A DNA stretch of 64,000 nucleotides from Aquabacterium sp029268225 (GCF_037482285.1 NZ_JBBEYB010000009.1:1-64000); one strand, 5' to 3'. Positions 1 to 8,321 are shown, counted from the stretch's first letter. The notes: generated by a model from the letters alone, not told the origin. A program made the numbers and translations.

Positions 1-666
1 CAGAGCGGATACGGCAACGCCTTGACCGGCGATGCTGAAGCTCTGTGTGCCACCTGTCAAAACACCGTCAAACACCACAGCGCCTGTCACACCCTCGGGA
101 GCTGCGTAGGTGATGTTAATGGCCGCTCCGGTCGTGCCTGCAGCGCCCAAGCCGAACGTGGCCATAGTCGCGCCGGTGGTATTGGTGTCATTGAACGTCG
201 TGGTGATGTTGCGACCATCAGCTGCGATCAGCTCGATACCCGAGCCAGTGTCTTTGGCGACCACACCTGTCACTGCCGACTTGGCATTGATGGCGTCGAG
301 TGCGTTGGAGCGATTGGTTGTGGCATTGGTTGTGGCGCCAATAGTGATGTCAGTGCCATTGATGTTGACGGTAACATCACCAGGGGCGGTCACTTCTGTG
401 CCGTCGGTTTGGGTTCCCTGGGCTACCGTTGTTTTGCCTGCGGTGGCCGACAGACCAGGTGCACCTGAGGCATTGATGGCTGCGGCAATGGCCTTGGCGT
501 CGTTGGCGATGGTGCCAAGACTGTAGTCCGTGCCACCGATGGTGACTTTGGCTGCTGCTGTGGTATCGCTGGCAGTGCCGATGCTTTGGTTGGTTGCCAA
601 GACGCCTTCAAACTTGCCCAGATCGCTGGTGCGTGCGCTGGCAATCTTGTCAATGGTGATGGTCTG
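1..666. repeat. flagellin direct repeat, copy 1
   Basis: Bases 1-666 match 1706-2371 with no difference that I could find, at a constant offset of 1705. The first mismatch is at 667 (G) against 2372 (A), after which the genes diverge quickly. The left end lies outside the window, so 666 bp is a minimum. The repeat covers the central flagellin domain. Confidence 0.93.
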
Positions 667-1137
667 GCCTGCATTGGCGCCGACTTGGAACTGCTCTGGG
701 CCATTGGCTCCGAATGAGCCGTCCAACAGTTTTGTGCCGTTGAACTCGGTCTGGGTGGCAACCCGTTCAATCTCTTGAGCCAGCTGCGCCACTTCTTGCT
801 GCAGTGCGGCGCGGTCCGACGCGCTGTTGGTCGCGTTGGCAGACTGCACTGCCAGTTCGCGCATGCGCTGCAGGTTGCTGGTCACGCTGGCCATCGCACC
901 TTCCGCTGTTTGCGACAGGGAAATGCCATCGTTGGCATTTCGTATGGCCACATTCAGACCTCGAATTTGCGTGGTCATGCGCTCGGAAATGGACAAGCCG
1001 GCAGCATCGTCTTTGGCGCTGTTGATGCGCAGGCCCGAAGACAGGCGTTGCATCGAGGTGGCCAGCGAGTTCTGCGATGAGTTCAGATTACGCTGCGCAT
1101 TGAGCGACTGGATGTTGGTGTTGATGATGGCTGCCAT
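1..1137 (-). CDS. fliC: flagellin, downstream tandem copy, C-terminus cut by window edge
   Basis: This is a flagellin, the filament subunit exported by the flagellar type III system. The start ATG (complement of 1135-1137) follows an AGGAGC ribosome site. The frame stays open for 379 codons to position 1, so only the C-terminal D1/D0 part is missing. The N-terminus reads MAAIINTNIQSLNAQR and carries the usual D0/D1 pattern (LSSGLRINSAKDDAAGL, then RMRELAVQSANATNS). From residue about 158 on, the DNA (1-666) is identical to 1706-2371 of the neighbouring flagellin, while the N-terminal part differs at many synonymous sites. The gene lies 271 bp downstream of the other copy, behind that copy's terminator. 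I found no clear sigma-28 site of its own in the gap. Confidence 0.95.
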   Translation of the reverse strand, partial: MAAIINTNIQSLNAQRNLNSSQNSLATSMQRLSSGLRINSAKDDAAGLSISERMTTQIRGLNVAIRNANDGISLSQTAEGAMASVTSNLQRMRELAVQSANATNSASDRAALQQEVAQLAQEIERVATQTEFNGTKLLDGSFGANGPEQFQVGANAGQTITIDKIASARTSDLGKFEGVLATNQSIGTASDTTAAAKVTIGGTDYSLGTIANDAKAIAAAINASGAPGLSATAGKTTVAQGTQTDGTEVTAPGDVTVNINGTDITIGATTNATTNRSNALDAINAKSAVTGVVAKDTGSGIELIAADGRNITTTFNDTNTTGATMATFGLGAAGTTGAAINITYAAPEGVTGAVVFDGVLTGGTQSFSIAGQGVAVSAL

Positions 1138-1321
1138 GGTGATAGCTCCTGAATAAAGCCCAAATTCAGCACACGGCCAGCAACTGTCAGGTCGCCTTCG
1201 GTGCCCACAACTTTGAGATGGAAGGCTTGGGGCTCCATCTCATATGGACTCATTTTGCTGAACTTCGCCTCGGCTCAATCGCGCCTAAAAGCGGTGATTC
1301 TTGGCCTACTTCTCGACGCTA

Positions 1322-1360
1322 TCAAAAACAAAAAGGCGCAGAAGCCAAAGCTTCTGCGCC
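1322..1360 (-). terminator. Rho-independent terminator after upstream flagellin
   Basis: A perfect 10-bp stem (GGCGCAGAAG at 1335-1344, CTTCTGCGCC at 1351-1360) with a 6-base loop is followed on the minus strand by TTTTTGTTTTTGATA. It lies about 50 bp past the flagellin stop at 1409. Confidence 0.92.
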
Positions 1361-1408
1361 AAGTTGAAACGCCAGCCTCTTGGCGCGGTGGCGTTTAACT
1401 TTTTTCTC

Positions 1409-2833
1409 TTAACGAAGCAGAGAGAGCACACCCTGGGGCAACTGGTTGGCCTGGGCCACCATGGCAATACCGGCCTGCTGCAGAATCTGCGCGCGGCTCA
1501 GGTTGGCCGTTTCCTGTGCAAAGTCGGCATCCATGATGCGACTGCGCGATGCGGTCAGGTTCTCAGTGGTCGTTTGCAGGTTGTCAATGGTCGAGCTGAA
1601 GCGGTTCTGCACGGCACCTAGTGCCGCACGGCTGGAGTTCATAGCCGTCAAGGCTGCATCAATGGATGTCAGTGCTTCGTTTGCACCGGCGACGTCCGAG
1701 ATATTCAGAGCGGATACGGCAACGCCTTGACCGGCGATGCTGAAGCTCTGTGTGCCACCTGTCAAAACACCGTCAAACACCACAGCGCCTGTCACACCCT
1801 CGGGAGCTGCGTAGGTGATGTTAATGGCCGCTCCGGTCGTGCCTGCAGCGCCCAAGCCGAACGTGGCCATAGTCGCGCCGGTGGTATTGGTGTCATTGAA
1901 CGTCGTGGTGATGTTGCGACCATCAGCTGCGATCAGCTCGATACCCGAGCCAGTGTCTTTGGCGACCACACCTGTCACTGCCGACTTGGCATTGATGGCG
2001 TCGAGTGCGTTGGAGCGATTGGTTGTGGCATTGGTTGTGGCGCCAATAGTGATGTCAGTGCCATTGATGTTGACGGTAACATCACCAGGGGCGGTCACTT
2101 CTGTGCCGTCGGTTTGGGTTCCCTGGGCTACCGTTGTTTTGCCTGCGGTGGCCGACAGACCAGGTGCACCTGAGGCATTGATGGCTGCGGCAATGGCCTT
2201 GGCGTCGTTGGCGATGGTGCCAAGACTGTAGTCCGTGCCACCGATGGTGACTTTGGCTGCTGCTGTGGTATCGCTGGCAGTGCCGATGCTTTGGTTGGTT
2301 GCCAAGACGCCTTCAAACTTGCCCAGATCGCTGGTGCGTGCGCTGGCAATCTTGTCAATGGTGATGGTCTGACCCTTATTGGCTCCGACCTGGAATGCTT
2401 GACTGAGGAAGTCACCGGTCAGCAACTTGGTGCCGTTGAACTCGGTCTGGGTGGCAACACGGTCAATTTCTTGCGCCAACTGCGAAACTTCTTGCTGCAG
2501 TGCGGCGCGGTCGGAGGCGCTGTTGGTGGCGTTGGCCGACTGCACAGCCAGTTCACGCATGCGCTGCAGGTTGCTGGTGACACTGGCCATCGCACCTTCG
2601 GCCGTTTGCGCCAGGGAGATGCCATCGTTAGCGTTACGCGTGGCGACGTTCAAGGCGCGGATCTGGGTACTGAAGCGCTCGGAGATGGCCAAACCAGCGG
2701 CATCGTCCTTGGCGCTGTTGATGCGCAGGCCTGACGACAGGCGCTGCATCGAAGTGGCCAGCGAGTTTTGCGAAGACGACAGGATGCGCTGCGCGTTAAT
2801 CGACTGAATATTGGTGTTGACTGACATAGCCAT
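1409..2833 (-). CDS. fliC: flagellin, upstream tandem copy
   Basis: This is a complete flagellin of 474 residues, the subunit of the flagellar filament. The N-terminus (MAMSVNTNIQSINAQR) and the C-terminal D1/D0 block (SRIMDADFAQETANLSRAQ, ending in LPQGVLSLLR) are canonical. Between them, residues about 150-380 form a variable, Thr/Ala/Gly-rich D2/D3 region. The start codon follows AGGAGATCATC. Two sigma-28-like promoters lie 150-215 bp upstream and a hairpin terminator follows the stop, so it is probably a strongly expressed monocistronic unit. Residues about 155-376 are encoded by DNA identical to that of the second copy. Confidence 0.97.
   Translation of the reverse strand: MAMSVNTNIQSINAQRILSSSQNSLATSMQRLSSGLRINSAKDDAAGLAISERFSTQIRALNVATRNANDGISLAQTAEGAMASVTSNLQRMRELAVQSANATNSASDRAALQQEVSQLAQEIDRVATQTEFNGTKLLTGDFLSQAFQVGANKGQTITIDKIASARTSDLGKFEGVLATNQSIGTASDTTAAAKVTIGGTDYSLGTIANDAKAIAAAINASGAPGLSATAGKTTVAQGTQTDGTEVTAPGDVTVNINGTDITIGATTNATTNRSNALDAINAKSAVTGVVAKDTGSGIELIAADGRNITTTFNDTNTTGATMATFGLGAAGTTGAAINITYAAPEGVTGAVVFDGVLTGGTQSFSIAGQGVAVSALNISDVAGANEALTSIDAALTAMNSSRAALGAVQNRFSSTIDNLQTTTENLTASRSRIMDADFAQETANLSRAQILQQAGIAMVAQANQLPQGVLSLLR
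1706..2371. repeat. flagellin direct repeat, copy 2
   Basis: This is the second copy of the exact repeat at 1-666 and lies inside the complete flagellin gene. It stops abruptly within the reading frame just after the conserved N-terminal D1 region. Confidence 0.93.
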
Positions 2834-2985
2834 GATGATCTCCTAGTGTTTCAAAAGTCCCGGCGAGTGCCGCCGACAAACTGCAAGACCGTCGCTAGTC
2901 AACCGGATCATCTGCGTGGTTGAACCACCTGATGCATCGGCCGGCTAACCGGACCACGGGCCTCTTTGGAAGACCGTTGTTTTAC

Positions 2986-3012
2986 TTATCGGCGAGCCCT
3001 TGCCAGGACTTG
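2986..3012 (-). promoter_or_regulatory. sigma-28 (FliA)-type promoter, proximal
   Basis: The minus strand carries a perfect sigma-28 minus-10 element GCCGATAA (2986-2993). A weaker minus-35 (CAAG, or TCAA with one extra base) lies 15-16 bases upstream. It sits about 150 bp before the flagellin ATG at 2833. Confidence 0.65.
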
Positions 3013-3021
3013 AGATCTTTT

Positions 3022-3048
3022 TTATCGGCTACGTCAAAACACCTTTTG
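3022..3048 (-). promoter_or_regulatory. sigma-28 (FliA)-type promoter, distal
   Basis: A second GCCGATAA (3022-3029) is preceded by CAAA (3045-3048) at the canonical 15-base spacing, close to the consensus TAAA-N15-GCCGATAA. It overlaps the last codons of dgt and is 36 bp upstream of the proximal site. Both face the flagellin gene. Confidence 0.65.
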
Positions 3049-4161
3049 CCCCGTCAACCTCTCATGCTCCCGCACCGCAAACCGGTCCGTCATCCCCGCG
3101 ATGTAATCCGCCACAGCCCGATGCTGATCCTCGCGCTGCGCAAAGTCAGAAGGCATCCCTGACGGCTGCGCCACATACGCCGCAAACAACTCCGACAACA
3201 CTTGCTTGGCCTTGGCGGTCGTCTCATTGACCTGCGGATGCCGGTACAGCTCCTTGAACAAAAACCGCTTCAAGGCCGTGCTGTCTTCCCGCATGGCGGT
3301 GCTGAACCGCACCAACGGCGGACACAACCTAGCCTCATCCGCCGATCCAGGCCCATGCTCCGCCAACAAGGCCTGCGTCGCGCCAATCACGTCGTACACC
3401 TGCTGCGAGAGCATGCGCCGAATGGTGTCAAACAACAGCCGGCGCCCTTGCAGTTGCGGAAACTCCGCCAGCGTTTCATCCCGAAAGCGCACGAACAGCG
3501 GCACCGCCTCCAACTGCTCCATCGTGATCAGCCCCGAGCGCACGCCATCGTCAATGTCGTGTGCGTTGTACGCAATCTCATCGGCCAGGTTGCACAACTG
3601 TGCCTCCAGGCTGGGCTGCGAGCCTTCCAGAAACCGCCGCCCCACGCCCCCCGGCTCTTGCGCCTCCAGCATCTCCGCATGCCGACGCGAGCAATGCTTC
3701 AAGATGCCCTCGCGCGTTTCAAACGCCAGGTTCAGTCCGTTGTACGCCGGGTAGCGCTCTTCCAGCTCATCCACCACCCGCAGCGACTGCAGGTTGTGCT
3801 CGAACCCGCCATGCCCTTGCATGCACTCATTGAGCACATCCTGGCCTGCGTGGCCAAACGGCGTGTGGCCCAGGTCATGCGCCAGGGCAATCGCCTCCAC
3901 CAGGTCTTCGTTCAGCCCCAGCGAGCGCGCAATCGAGCGGCCCAGCTGCGCCACCTCCAGCGAGTGCGTCAGGCGCGTGCGAAACAGGTCGCCCTCGTGG
4001 TTCAAAAACACCTGGGTCTTGTACACCAGGCGCCGGAACGCCGTGCTGTGCACGATGCGGTCGCGGTCGCGCTGAAAATCGCTGCGGGTGGGGGCGGGCA
4101 GCTCGGGGTAACGACGCCCCCTTGTCTGCTCAGGATGACTGGCGTAGGGGGCGAGGGTCAT
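3034..4161 (-). CDS. dgt: dGTPase-like HD-domain triphosphohydrolase
   Basis: This 375-residue protein is a deoxyguanosinetriphosphate triphosphohydrolase-like enzyme, expected to hydrolyse dNTPs to nucleosides and triphosphate. The HD metal-site motifs are visible: FRRLVYKTQVF, then TRLTHSLEVAQ and AHDLGHTPFGHAGQ. The conserved N-terminal arginine-rich start (RSDFQRDRDRIVHSTAFRR) is also present. Length fits the family. It lies 12 bp downstream of aroB on the same strand and is probably cotranscribed with it. dGTP as the true substrate is family inference only. Confidence 0.9.
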   Translation of the reverse strand: MTLAPYASHPEQTRGRRYPELPAPTRSDFQRDRDRIVHSTAFRRLVYKTQVFLNHEGDLFRTRLTHSLEVAQLGRSIARSLGLNEDLVEAIALAHDLGHTPFGHAGQDVLNECMQGHGGFEHNLQSLRVVDELEERYPAYNGLNLAFETREGILKHCSRRHAEMLEAQEPGGVGRRFLEGSQPSLEAQLCNLADEIAYNAHDIDDGVRSGLITMEQLEAVPLFVRFRDETLAEFPQLQGRRLLFDTIRRMLSQQVYDVIGATQALLAEHGPGSADEARLCPPLVRFSTAMREDSTALKRFLFKELYRHPQVNETTAKAKQVLSELFAAYVAQPSGMPSDFAQREDQHRAVADYIAGMTDRFAVREHERLTGQKVF

Positions 4162-4173
4162 GGTGCGTCCGGG

Positions 4174-5298
4174 TCAGCGCGTATGAAAGGCAATCACGTC
4201 GCGCACGACCGATTCGGGTGCGGGGCGCATCCCGGCTTGCCCCAAGGGCCCGATCACCACAAAGCGGATTTCGCCGCCTTCGGCCTTCTTGTCCACCTGC
4301 ATCAGCTCCAGATAGCGGTCGGCGCCCAGGTCGGGCGCGGTCACGGGCAGGCCGGTGCGTGCGATCAGTGCGCGGATGCGCTGGGATGTCGCTTCGTCGA
4401 TCAACCCCAGGCGGGTCGACAGATCGGCGGCCATCACCATGCCGGCGCCCACGGCTTCGCCATGCAGCCACTCGCCATAGCCCAGACCCGACTCGATGGC
4501 GTGCCCGAAGGTGTGGCCGTAGTTCAGGATGGCGCGCAGGCCGGATTCTTTTTCGTCCTGCCCCACCACCCAGGCCTTGATCTCACACGAACGCTGGATG
4601 GCGTGCTTGAGCGCGGCACGGTCGCGGGCCAGCAACTGGTCCATGTGGGCTTCCAGCCAGCTCAGGAACTCGGCATCGGCAATCGGGCCGTACTTGATGA
4701 CCTCGGCCAGGCCGGCCAGCAGTTCGCGCTGGGGCAGGGTGTCGAGCGTGGCCAGGTCGCAGATCACGCGCTGGGGCTGGTAGAAGGCCCCGATCATGTT
4801 CTTGCCGGCCGGGTGGTTGATGGCGGTTTTGCCACCCACGCTGGAGTCCACCTGGGCCAGCAGCGTGGTGGGCACTTGCACAAAGGGCACGCCGCGCATG
4901 TAGCAGGCGGCAGCAAAGCCGGTCATGTCGCCAATCACGCCGCCGCCCAGGGCGTACAGCACGGTTTTGCGGTCAGCGGCTTCTTCCAGCAGCTTGGTGA
5001 AAATCTGGTTCAGCGCGGGCCAGTCCTTGTGCTGCTCGCCATCGGGCAGCTCCACATCCAGCACGGCTTTGTGGTGCGGCGCAATGGCGGCGCGCAAGGC
5101 GGCGGTGTAGAGCGGGCCCACCGTGGTGTTGGTGACGATCAGGGCTTTGGACGACTTGGGCAGGCCTGCAAACGTGGCTGGGTTTTGCAGCAGGCCTTCG
5201 CCAATCAGGATGTCGTAGCTGCGGTCACCCAGGTCAATGGCGACCGTGGAGGTGCCGGACGACGGGGTGGAGGCGGGCGGGAGGGGAGTCGATGCCAT
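4174..5298 (-). CDS. aroB: 3-dehydroquinate synthase
   Basis: AroB converts DAHP to 3-dehydroquinate, the second step of the shikimate pathway, in the cytoplasm with NAD and a divalent metal. Recognisable blocks are DGEQHKDWPALNQI, LGGGVIGDMTGFAAACYMRG, TTLLAQVDSSVGGKTAINHP and NYGHTFGHAIE, which includes the metal-binding histidines. I chose the ATG at 5298 (MASTPLPPAS), giving 374 residues. The open frame runs further upstream, but that part is not conserved-looking and reaches towards the SRP RNA. It precedes dgt by 12 bp. Confidence 0.95.
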   Translation of the reverse strand: MASTPLPPASTPSSGTSTVAIDLGDRSYDILIGEGLLQNPATFAGLPKSSKALIVTNTTVGPLYTAALRAAIAPHHKAVLDVELPDGEQHKDWPALNQIFTKLLEEAADRKTVLYALGGGVIGDMTGFAAACYMRGVPFVQVPTTLLAQVDSSVGGKTAINHPAGKNMIGAFYQPQRVICDLATLDTLPQRELLAGLAEVIKYGPIADAEFLSWLEAHMDQLLARDRAALKHAIQRSCEIKAWVVGQDEKESGLRAILNYGHTFGHAIESGLGYGEWLHGEAVGAGMVMAADLSTRLGLIDEATSQRIRALIARTGLPVTAPDLGADRYLELMQVDKKAEGGEIRFVVIGPLGQAGMRPAPESVVRDVIAFHTR

Positions 5299-5399
5299 GA
5301 ACGCAGTGGGTCGCAGGTGGAAACGTGGTGAGCACGCCCCGAACTTCGCGGAAGTTCGGTCCCAGCCGCGACGCATGGGGCATCAAACACAAAAATGAG

Positions 5400-5498
5400 G
5401 TGACGAGCCTGATCCTGGCACTGTTGGCTAACGGTTAGGGCTGCTTCGTTCCCGACCTGACCCGGTTGGCCGCGCCCCCATGCAGGGAGGCCCGTCAC
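5400..5498 (-). ncRNA. ffs: 4.5S signal recognition particle RNA
   Basis: The minus strand contains the hallmark SRP core GTCAGGTCGGGAACGAAGCA, with the GGAA-type tetraloop and the asymmetric Ffh-binding loop. The ends pair over 11 bp (GTGACGGGCCT at 5488-5498, AGGCTCGTCAC at 5400-5410), giving a hairpin RNA of about 99 nt. A T-rich run (CATTTTTGTG) follows the 3' end. It lies just upstream of aroB. The exact ends are inferred from pairing. Confidence 0.93.
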
Positions 5499-5524
5499 GG
5501 GCGATTATAGGTGATCCTGAGGCC

Positions 5525-5839
5525 TCAGGCTGTCGGCAATCCGTGACGCTCACGGGCGCGCAGGCACTGTGCGTCGCCCACTTGTACGGCGCGGCAGGTG
5601 CTGGCGCGCAAATCGTAGATCCGGCAAGACACCTGCTGGCCGACTTGTCCTTCCAGGGCGATGCAGTGGGGTCGCCGCGACGAGGTGCCTTGCATGCATC
5701 GCAGGTGGGGGCTGATGGCTTCGGTCAGCGCCACGGGCACCGTGCCGCCGGGGGCGTCGTCGGCTTCTGCCCAGTAAAACGAAACGCGGAACTGAGCGCA
5801 GCACGCGCCGCAGGTCTGGCAGTCAAACGCAGCGCTCAC
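5525..5839 (-). CDS. YkgJ-type cysteine-cluster protein
   Basis: A small protein of 104 residues with the family's N-terminal motif CQTCGACC followed by FRVSFYW, and further cysteines (RCMQG, PHCIALEG, CRIYDLRASTCRAVQ). The cysteine pattern is that of the CxxCxxCC (YkgJ/UPF0153) family, which probably binds a zinc or iron-sulfur site. The function is unknown. Its start is 4 bp after the stop of the dienelactone hydrolase gene, so the two are almost certainly cotranscribed. Confidence 0.85.
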   Translation of the reverse strand: MSAAFDCQTCGACCAQFRVSFYWAEADDAPGGTVPVALTEAISPHLRCMQGTSSRRPHCIALEGQVGQQVSCRIYDLRASTCRAVQVGDAQCLRARERHGLPTA

Positions 5840-5843
5840 ACAC

Positions 5844-6518
5844 TCACTTGCTCAGGTGCTGTTGCAGGAAGCTGACCGTGCGCGCCCACGCCTGGGTCGC
5901 GCAGGCTTCGTTGTACACCTCAGGGCGCGTCTTGTTGACGAAGGCGTGGTCGGCCTCGTAGTGGTGGAGGTCGGGTGACTGCCCTGCCGCCTTCATGGCC
6001 GACTCCAGCTGCGCCACGGCGGCGGGCGTGCACCACCCGTCTTTCGTGGCGAAATGGCCCTGGAAGGGGATGCGGATCTGGGCCGGGTCGGCAAATTCAG
6101 CAGGGGGGATGCCGTAGAAGCACACGGCCGCCGAGACGCCCTTGAGGTGCACGGCCGCGGCCACGGTCAGTGCGCCACCCATGCAGAAACCCGTCACGCC
6201 CACAGGCTGGTCACGCTGGGCCAGGAAGTCCACGGCGCCGCGCAGGTCCTGGTGGGTGGCGTCGCCAAAGTCCAAGCCGGTCATCAGGTGGTTGGCTTCG
6301 TCGGCATCGGTGGTCAGGCGGCCACGGTACAGATCAGGCGCCAGCGTGGTCAGACCAGCGGCAGCCAGACGATCGGCCAGATCCTTGATGTGGTCGTTCA
6401 GGCCCCACCATTCCTGGATCAGGATGACGCCGGGCGCGCTGGCGCCTGCATCGGCCAGGTAGCCGCGGGTCGTGCCGCCATCCGGGCGGGTGAAGTCGAT
6501 CATCTGTCCCATGGTCAT
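5844..6518 (-). CDS. dienelactone hydrolase family protein
   Basis: A 224-residue alpha/beta hydrolase of the carboxymethylenebutenolidase type. The nucleophile elbow GFCMGG carries the family's cysteine. The early motif VILIQEWWGLN supplies the conserved Glu and Trp, and the acid and histidine lie near FATKDGWCTP and EADHAFVN. DLH enzymes open dienelactones in chloroaromatic degradation, but no other catechol pathway gene is nearby, so the substrate is open. The start follows GAGGAG. The gene is 52 bp downstream of the PurM-like gene and 4 bp before the YkgJ-type gene. Confidence 0.9.
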   Translation of the reverse strand: MTMGQMIDFTRPDGGTTRGYLADAGASAPGVILIQEWWGLNDHIKDLADRLAAAGLTTLAPDLYRGRLTTDADEANHLMTGLDFGDATHQDLRGAVDFLAQRDQPVGVTGFCMGGALTVAAAVHLKGVSAAVCFYGIPPAEFADPAQIRIPFQGHFATKDGWCTPAAVAQLESAMKAAGQSPDLHHYEADHAFVNKTRPEVYNEACATQAWARTVSFLQQHLSK

Positions 6519-6570
6519 GCTCCTCGTGTGGGCGGCGGGTCGATCCCGCCGCGGCAGGGTTCAAGCAGGT

Positions 6571-7704
6571 TCAGCGCAATTGCAGCTCTTCCGCGCCGTA
6601 CACCACGTTCAGGGGCTCGATCACCACCTGCTTGGGGCCGTCTTCCACGCGGCCGGCCACCCAGGCGTCAATGCCCAGCGACTTGGAGATGGCGACCACG
6701 CGTTCGGCCTGTTCCGGCGCCACATACAGTGCGAAACCGGCGCCCATGTTCAACGTGCCATAGGCCTCGTGGTCGTCCAGTCCGCATTCCTGCTGCATGA
6801 AGGCCAGCACCGGGGTCTTGGGCGGCACGGTTGTGATGCGGTATGTCAGCTGCTTGGGGTGGCGCAGCAGTTTGCGCCAGCCGTGGCCGGTGACGTTGGC
6901 GCAGTAGTGCGGGATGATGCCTTCCTTGGCCATCGCTTCGGTCACAGGCGAATACAGCGTGGTGGGGGCGAGCAGGGCTTCGCCGTAGCTCTGGCCGTTG
7001 CCGATGTCGGTCAGGTAGCCCTGGGGCAGGCGCTCGGCCAGCTTGCGTGCCAGCGACAGGCCGTTGGCGTGGATGCCGCTGGAGGCGAGGAAAACGATGG
7101 CGTCGCCCGCGCCCAGTTCGTCACCCACGGACAGGCGGGTCTTGGGGCTGATGATGCCGGTGCACGATGCGGCCAGGTCGACGCGGCCGTCGGCCACGAT
7201 GCCAGCCAGCGCGGGGGTTTCACCGCCACCCCAGGCGACGTTGCACACCTCGCAGGCTTTTTTCCAGCCGGCCACCAGGGCGTTGGCACGCACCTTGTCG
7301 CCAAACCAGTCGGAGCCGCCGGCAGCCCAGTAGGCTTGCACCACCAGGGGAGTGGCGCCCACGGTGATCAGATCGTTCACCGCCATGGCGATGGTGTCCT
7401 GTGCGATGCCGTCGTAGTAGCTCTTGCCCGTCAGCGTGGCCATTTCGTCGGCCACGAGGGTCTTGGTACCCAGGCATTCCACGATGGAGGCCAGGTACAT
7501 CGGGCCCACATCGACCACATAGGCCGATTCGCCGCGCGAGGCCAGCACTTCGCTGAAGCCATGGCTGGCCAAGTGGCCACCGGTGGCGGCCGCAGCACGC
7601 TGAGCGGCCACCTTCAACGGGTCGATCAGGTCATAGTTGACACCGGCCTGGTCGTAGGTGAGGGGCGCGTTGGCGTTGTGATGCGGATCGGTGGGCGTGG
7701 TCAT
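6571..7704 (-). CDS. divergent PurM-like (AIR synthase family) protein
   Basis: The 377-residue protein has the AIR synthase fold in order: TYDQAGVNYDLIDPL, then ECLGTKT, AMAVNDLITVGATPL, GGGETPALAGI, SSGIHANGLSLARK, LLAPTTLYSPV and NMGAGFALYV. PurM makes 5-aminoimidazole ribonucleotide from FGAM in purine synthesis. The classical PurM motif DGVGTK is replaced by ECLGTK, and the N-terminal half is clearly diverged from the usual betaproteobacterial PurM. It may be a PurM paralogue (AIR synthase-related protein) rather than the pathway enzyme. It leads a minus-strand group with the dienelactone hydrolase and YkgJ-type genes. Confidence 0.75.
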   Translation of the reverse strand: MTTPTDPHHNANAPLTYDQAGVNYDLIDPLKVAAQRAAAATGGHLASHGFSEVLASRGESAYVVDVGPMYLASIVECLGTKTLVADEMATLTGKSYYDGIAQDTIAMAVNDLITVGATPLVVQAYWAAGGSDWFGDKVRANALVAGWKKACEVCNVAWGGGETPALAGIVADGRVDLAASCTGIISPKTRLSVGDELGAGDAIVFLASSGIHANGLSLARKLAERLPQGYLTDIGNGQSYGEALLAPTTLYSPVTEAMAKEGIIPHYCANVTGHGWRKLLRHPKQLTYRITTVPPKTPVLAFMQQECGLDDHEAYGTLNMGAGFALYVAPEQAERVVAISKSLGIDAWVAGRVEDGPKQVVIEPLNVVYGAEELQLR

Positions 7705-7798
7705 GGCGCGTCAAAGAGCTAGGGGTCGCAAAACCGTGATTATCCGGTAAGGCGGACCGCCTTGCGCGCGCGGCGCCTTGTCGATGCGACGCGGCTCC

Positions 7799-8275
7799 TC
7801 ACTGGCTGAGCTTGCGCGCCTCTTCCACCTGGTATTCGAAATAGCGCTGCCCCGAAAAGGCAATGGTGGACATCAGCACGGTCGCGCCGACCAGCAGGGC
7901 CAGGATCACCCCGATGATGGCGGCCCAACCGCTGGGGCGGGCGGTACGAAGGTCGCGTCCGGCGTTGTAACGCGCGTGCCAGCGCTCGTCAGGCATCAGG
8001 CCGTAGACGATGGCTTGCAGCATGGTGCCTGCCACCATGAAGCCCAGTACCGGGATCAGCAGCCAGGACAGTTGGTCGTCGAGTCCGAACTCGGCCACGC
8101 GCCGCAGCCCCACGGCGCCCACCAGCGTGGGCAAAGGGTGCAGCCAGGCCCATACATCGTTCCAGCCGTACAGGTAAAACCGGTGTGCGCCCAGGGGGCC
8201 GCCCAGCAAGGCCAGCCAGGTGGCCACCGTCTTGGAGTGCAGCGAGGGAGGGGCGTCGGCGAGGGTGTCAGTCAT
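7799..8275 (-). CDS. TM2 domain-containing membrane protein
   Basis: A protein of about 158 residues with an N-terminal TM2-like segment (KTVATWLALLGGPLGAHRFYLYG), followed by further hydrophobic segments around LLIPVLGFMVAG and AAIIGVILALLVGATVLM. TM2 proteins are integral membrane proteins of unknown function. I start at the ATG at 8275 (MTDTLADAPP); an upstream ATG at 8308 in the same frame is possible. The gene is divergent from rpsP, and their starts are about 230 bp apart. Confidence 0.75.
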   Translation of the reverse strand: MTDTLADAPPSLHSKTVATWLALLGGPLGAHRFYLYGWNDVWAWLHPLPTLVGAVGLRRVAEFGLDDQLSWLLIPVLGFMVAGTMLQAIVYGLMPDERWHARYNAGRDLRTARPSGWAAIIGVILALLVGATVLMSTIAFSGQRYFEYQVEEARKLSQ

Positions 8276-8291
8276 GTGGGTGCGGGGACGC

Positions 8292-8321
8292 TTGGCGCGA
8301 AGCTTCAAGTCAGACTATAAT
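8292..8321 (+). promoter_or_regulatory. sigma-70 promoter for rpsP operon
   Basis: TTGGCG (8292-8297) and a perfect TATAAT (8316-8321) are 18 bases apart, followed by TTGCGGTTTTCCG. The predicted transcript has a leader of about 175 nt before rpsP. The same TATAATYTGCGGTTTTCCG block recurs upstream of rplS. Confidence 0.75.

Noticed and set aside
1..2371. Flagellin repeat as a mobile element
   Set aside because: It has no transposase or terminal inverted repeats and lies wholly in the coding frame.
3202..5331. A 709-codon open frame opposite dgt and aroB
   Set aside because: No recognisable domain and it crosses two conserved genes.
5205..5498. A small open frame across the SRP RNA
   Set aside because: The sequence is explained by the structured 4.5S RNA and the aroB leader.
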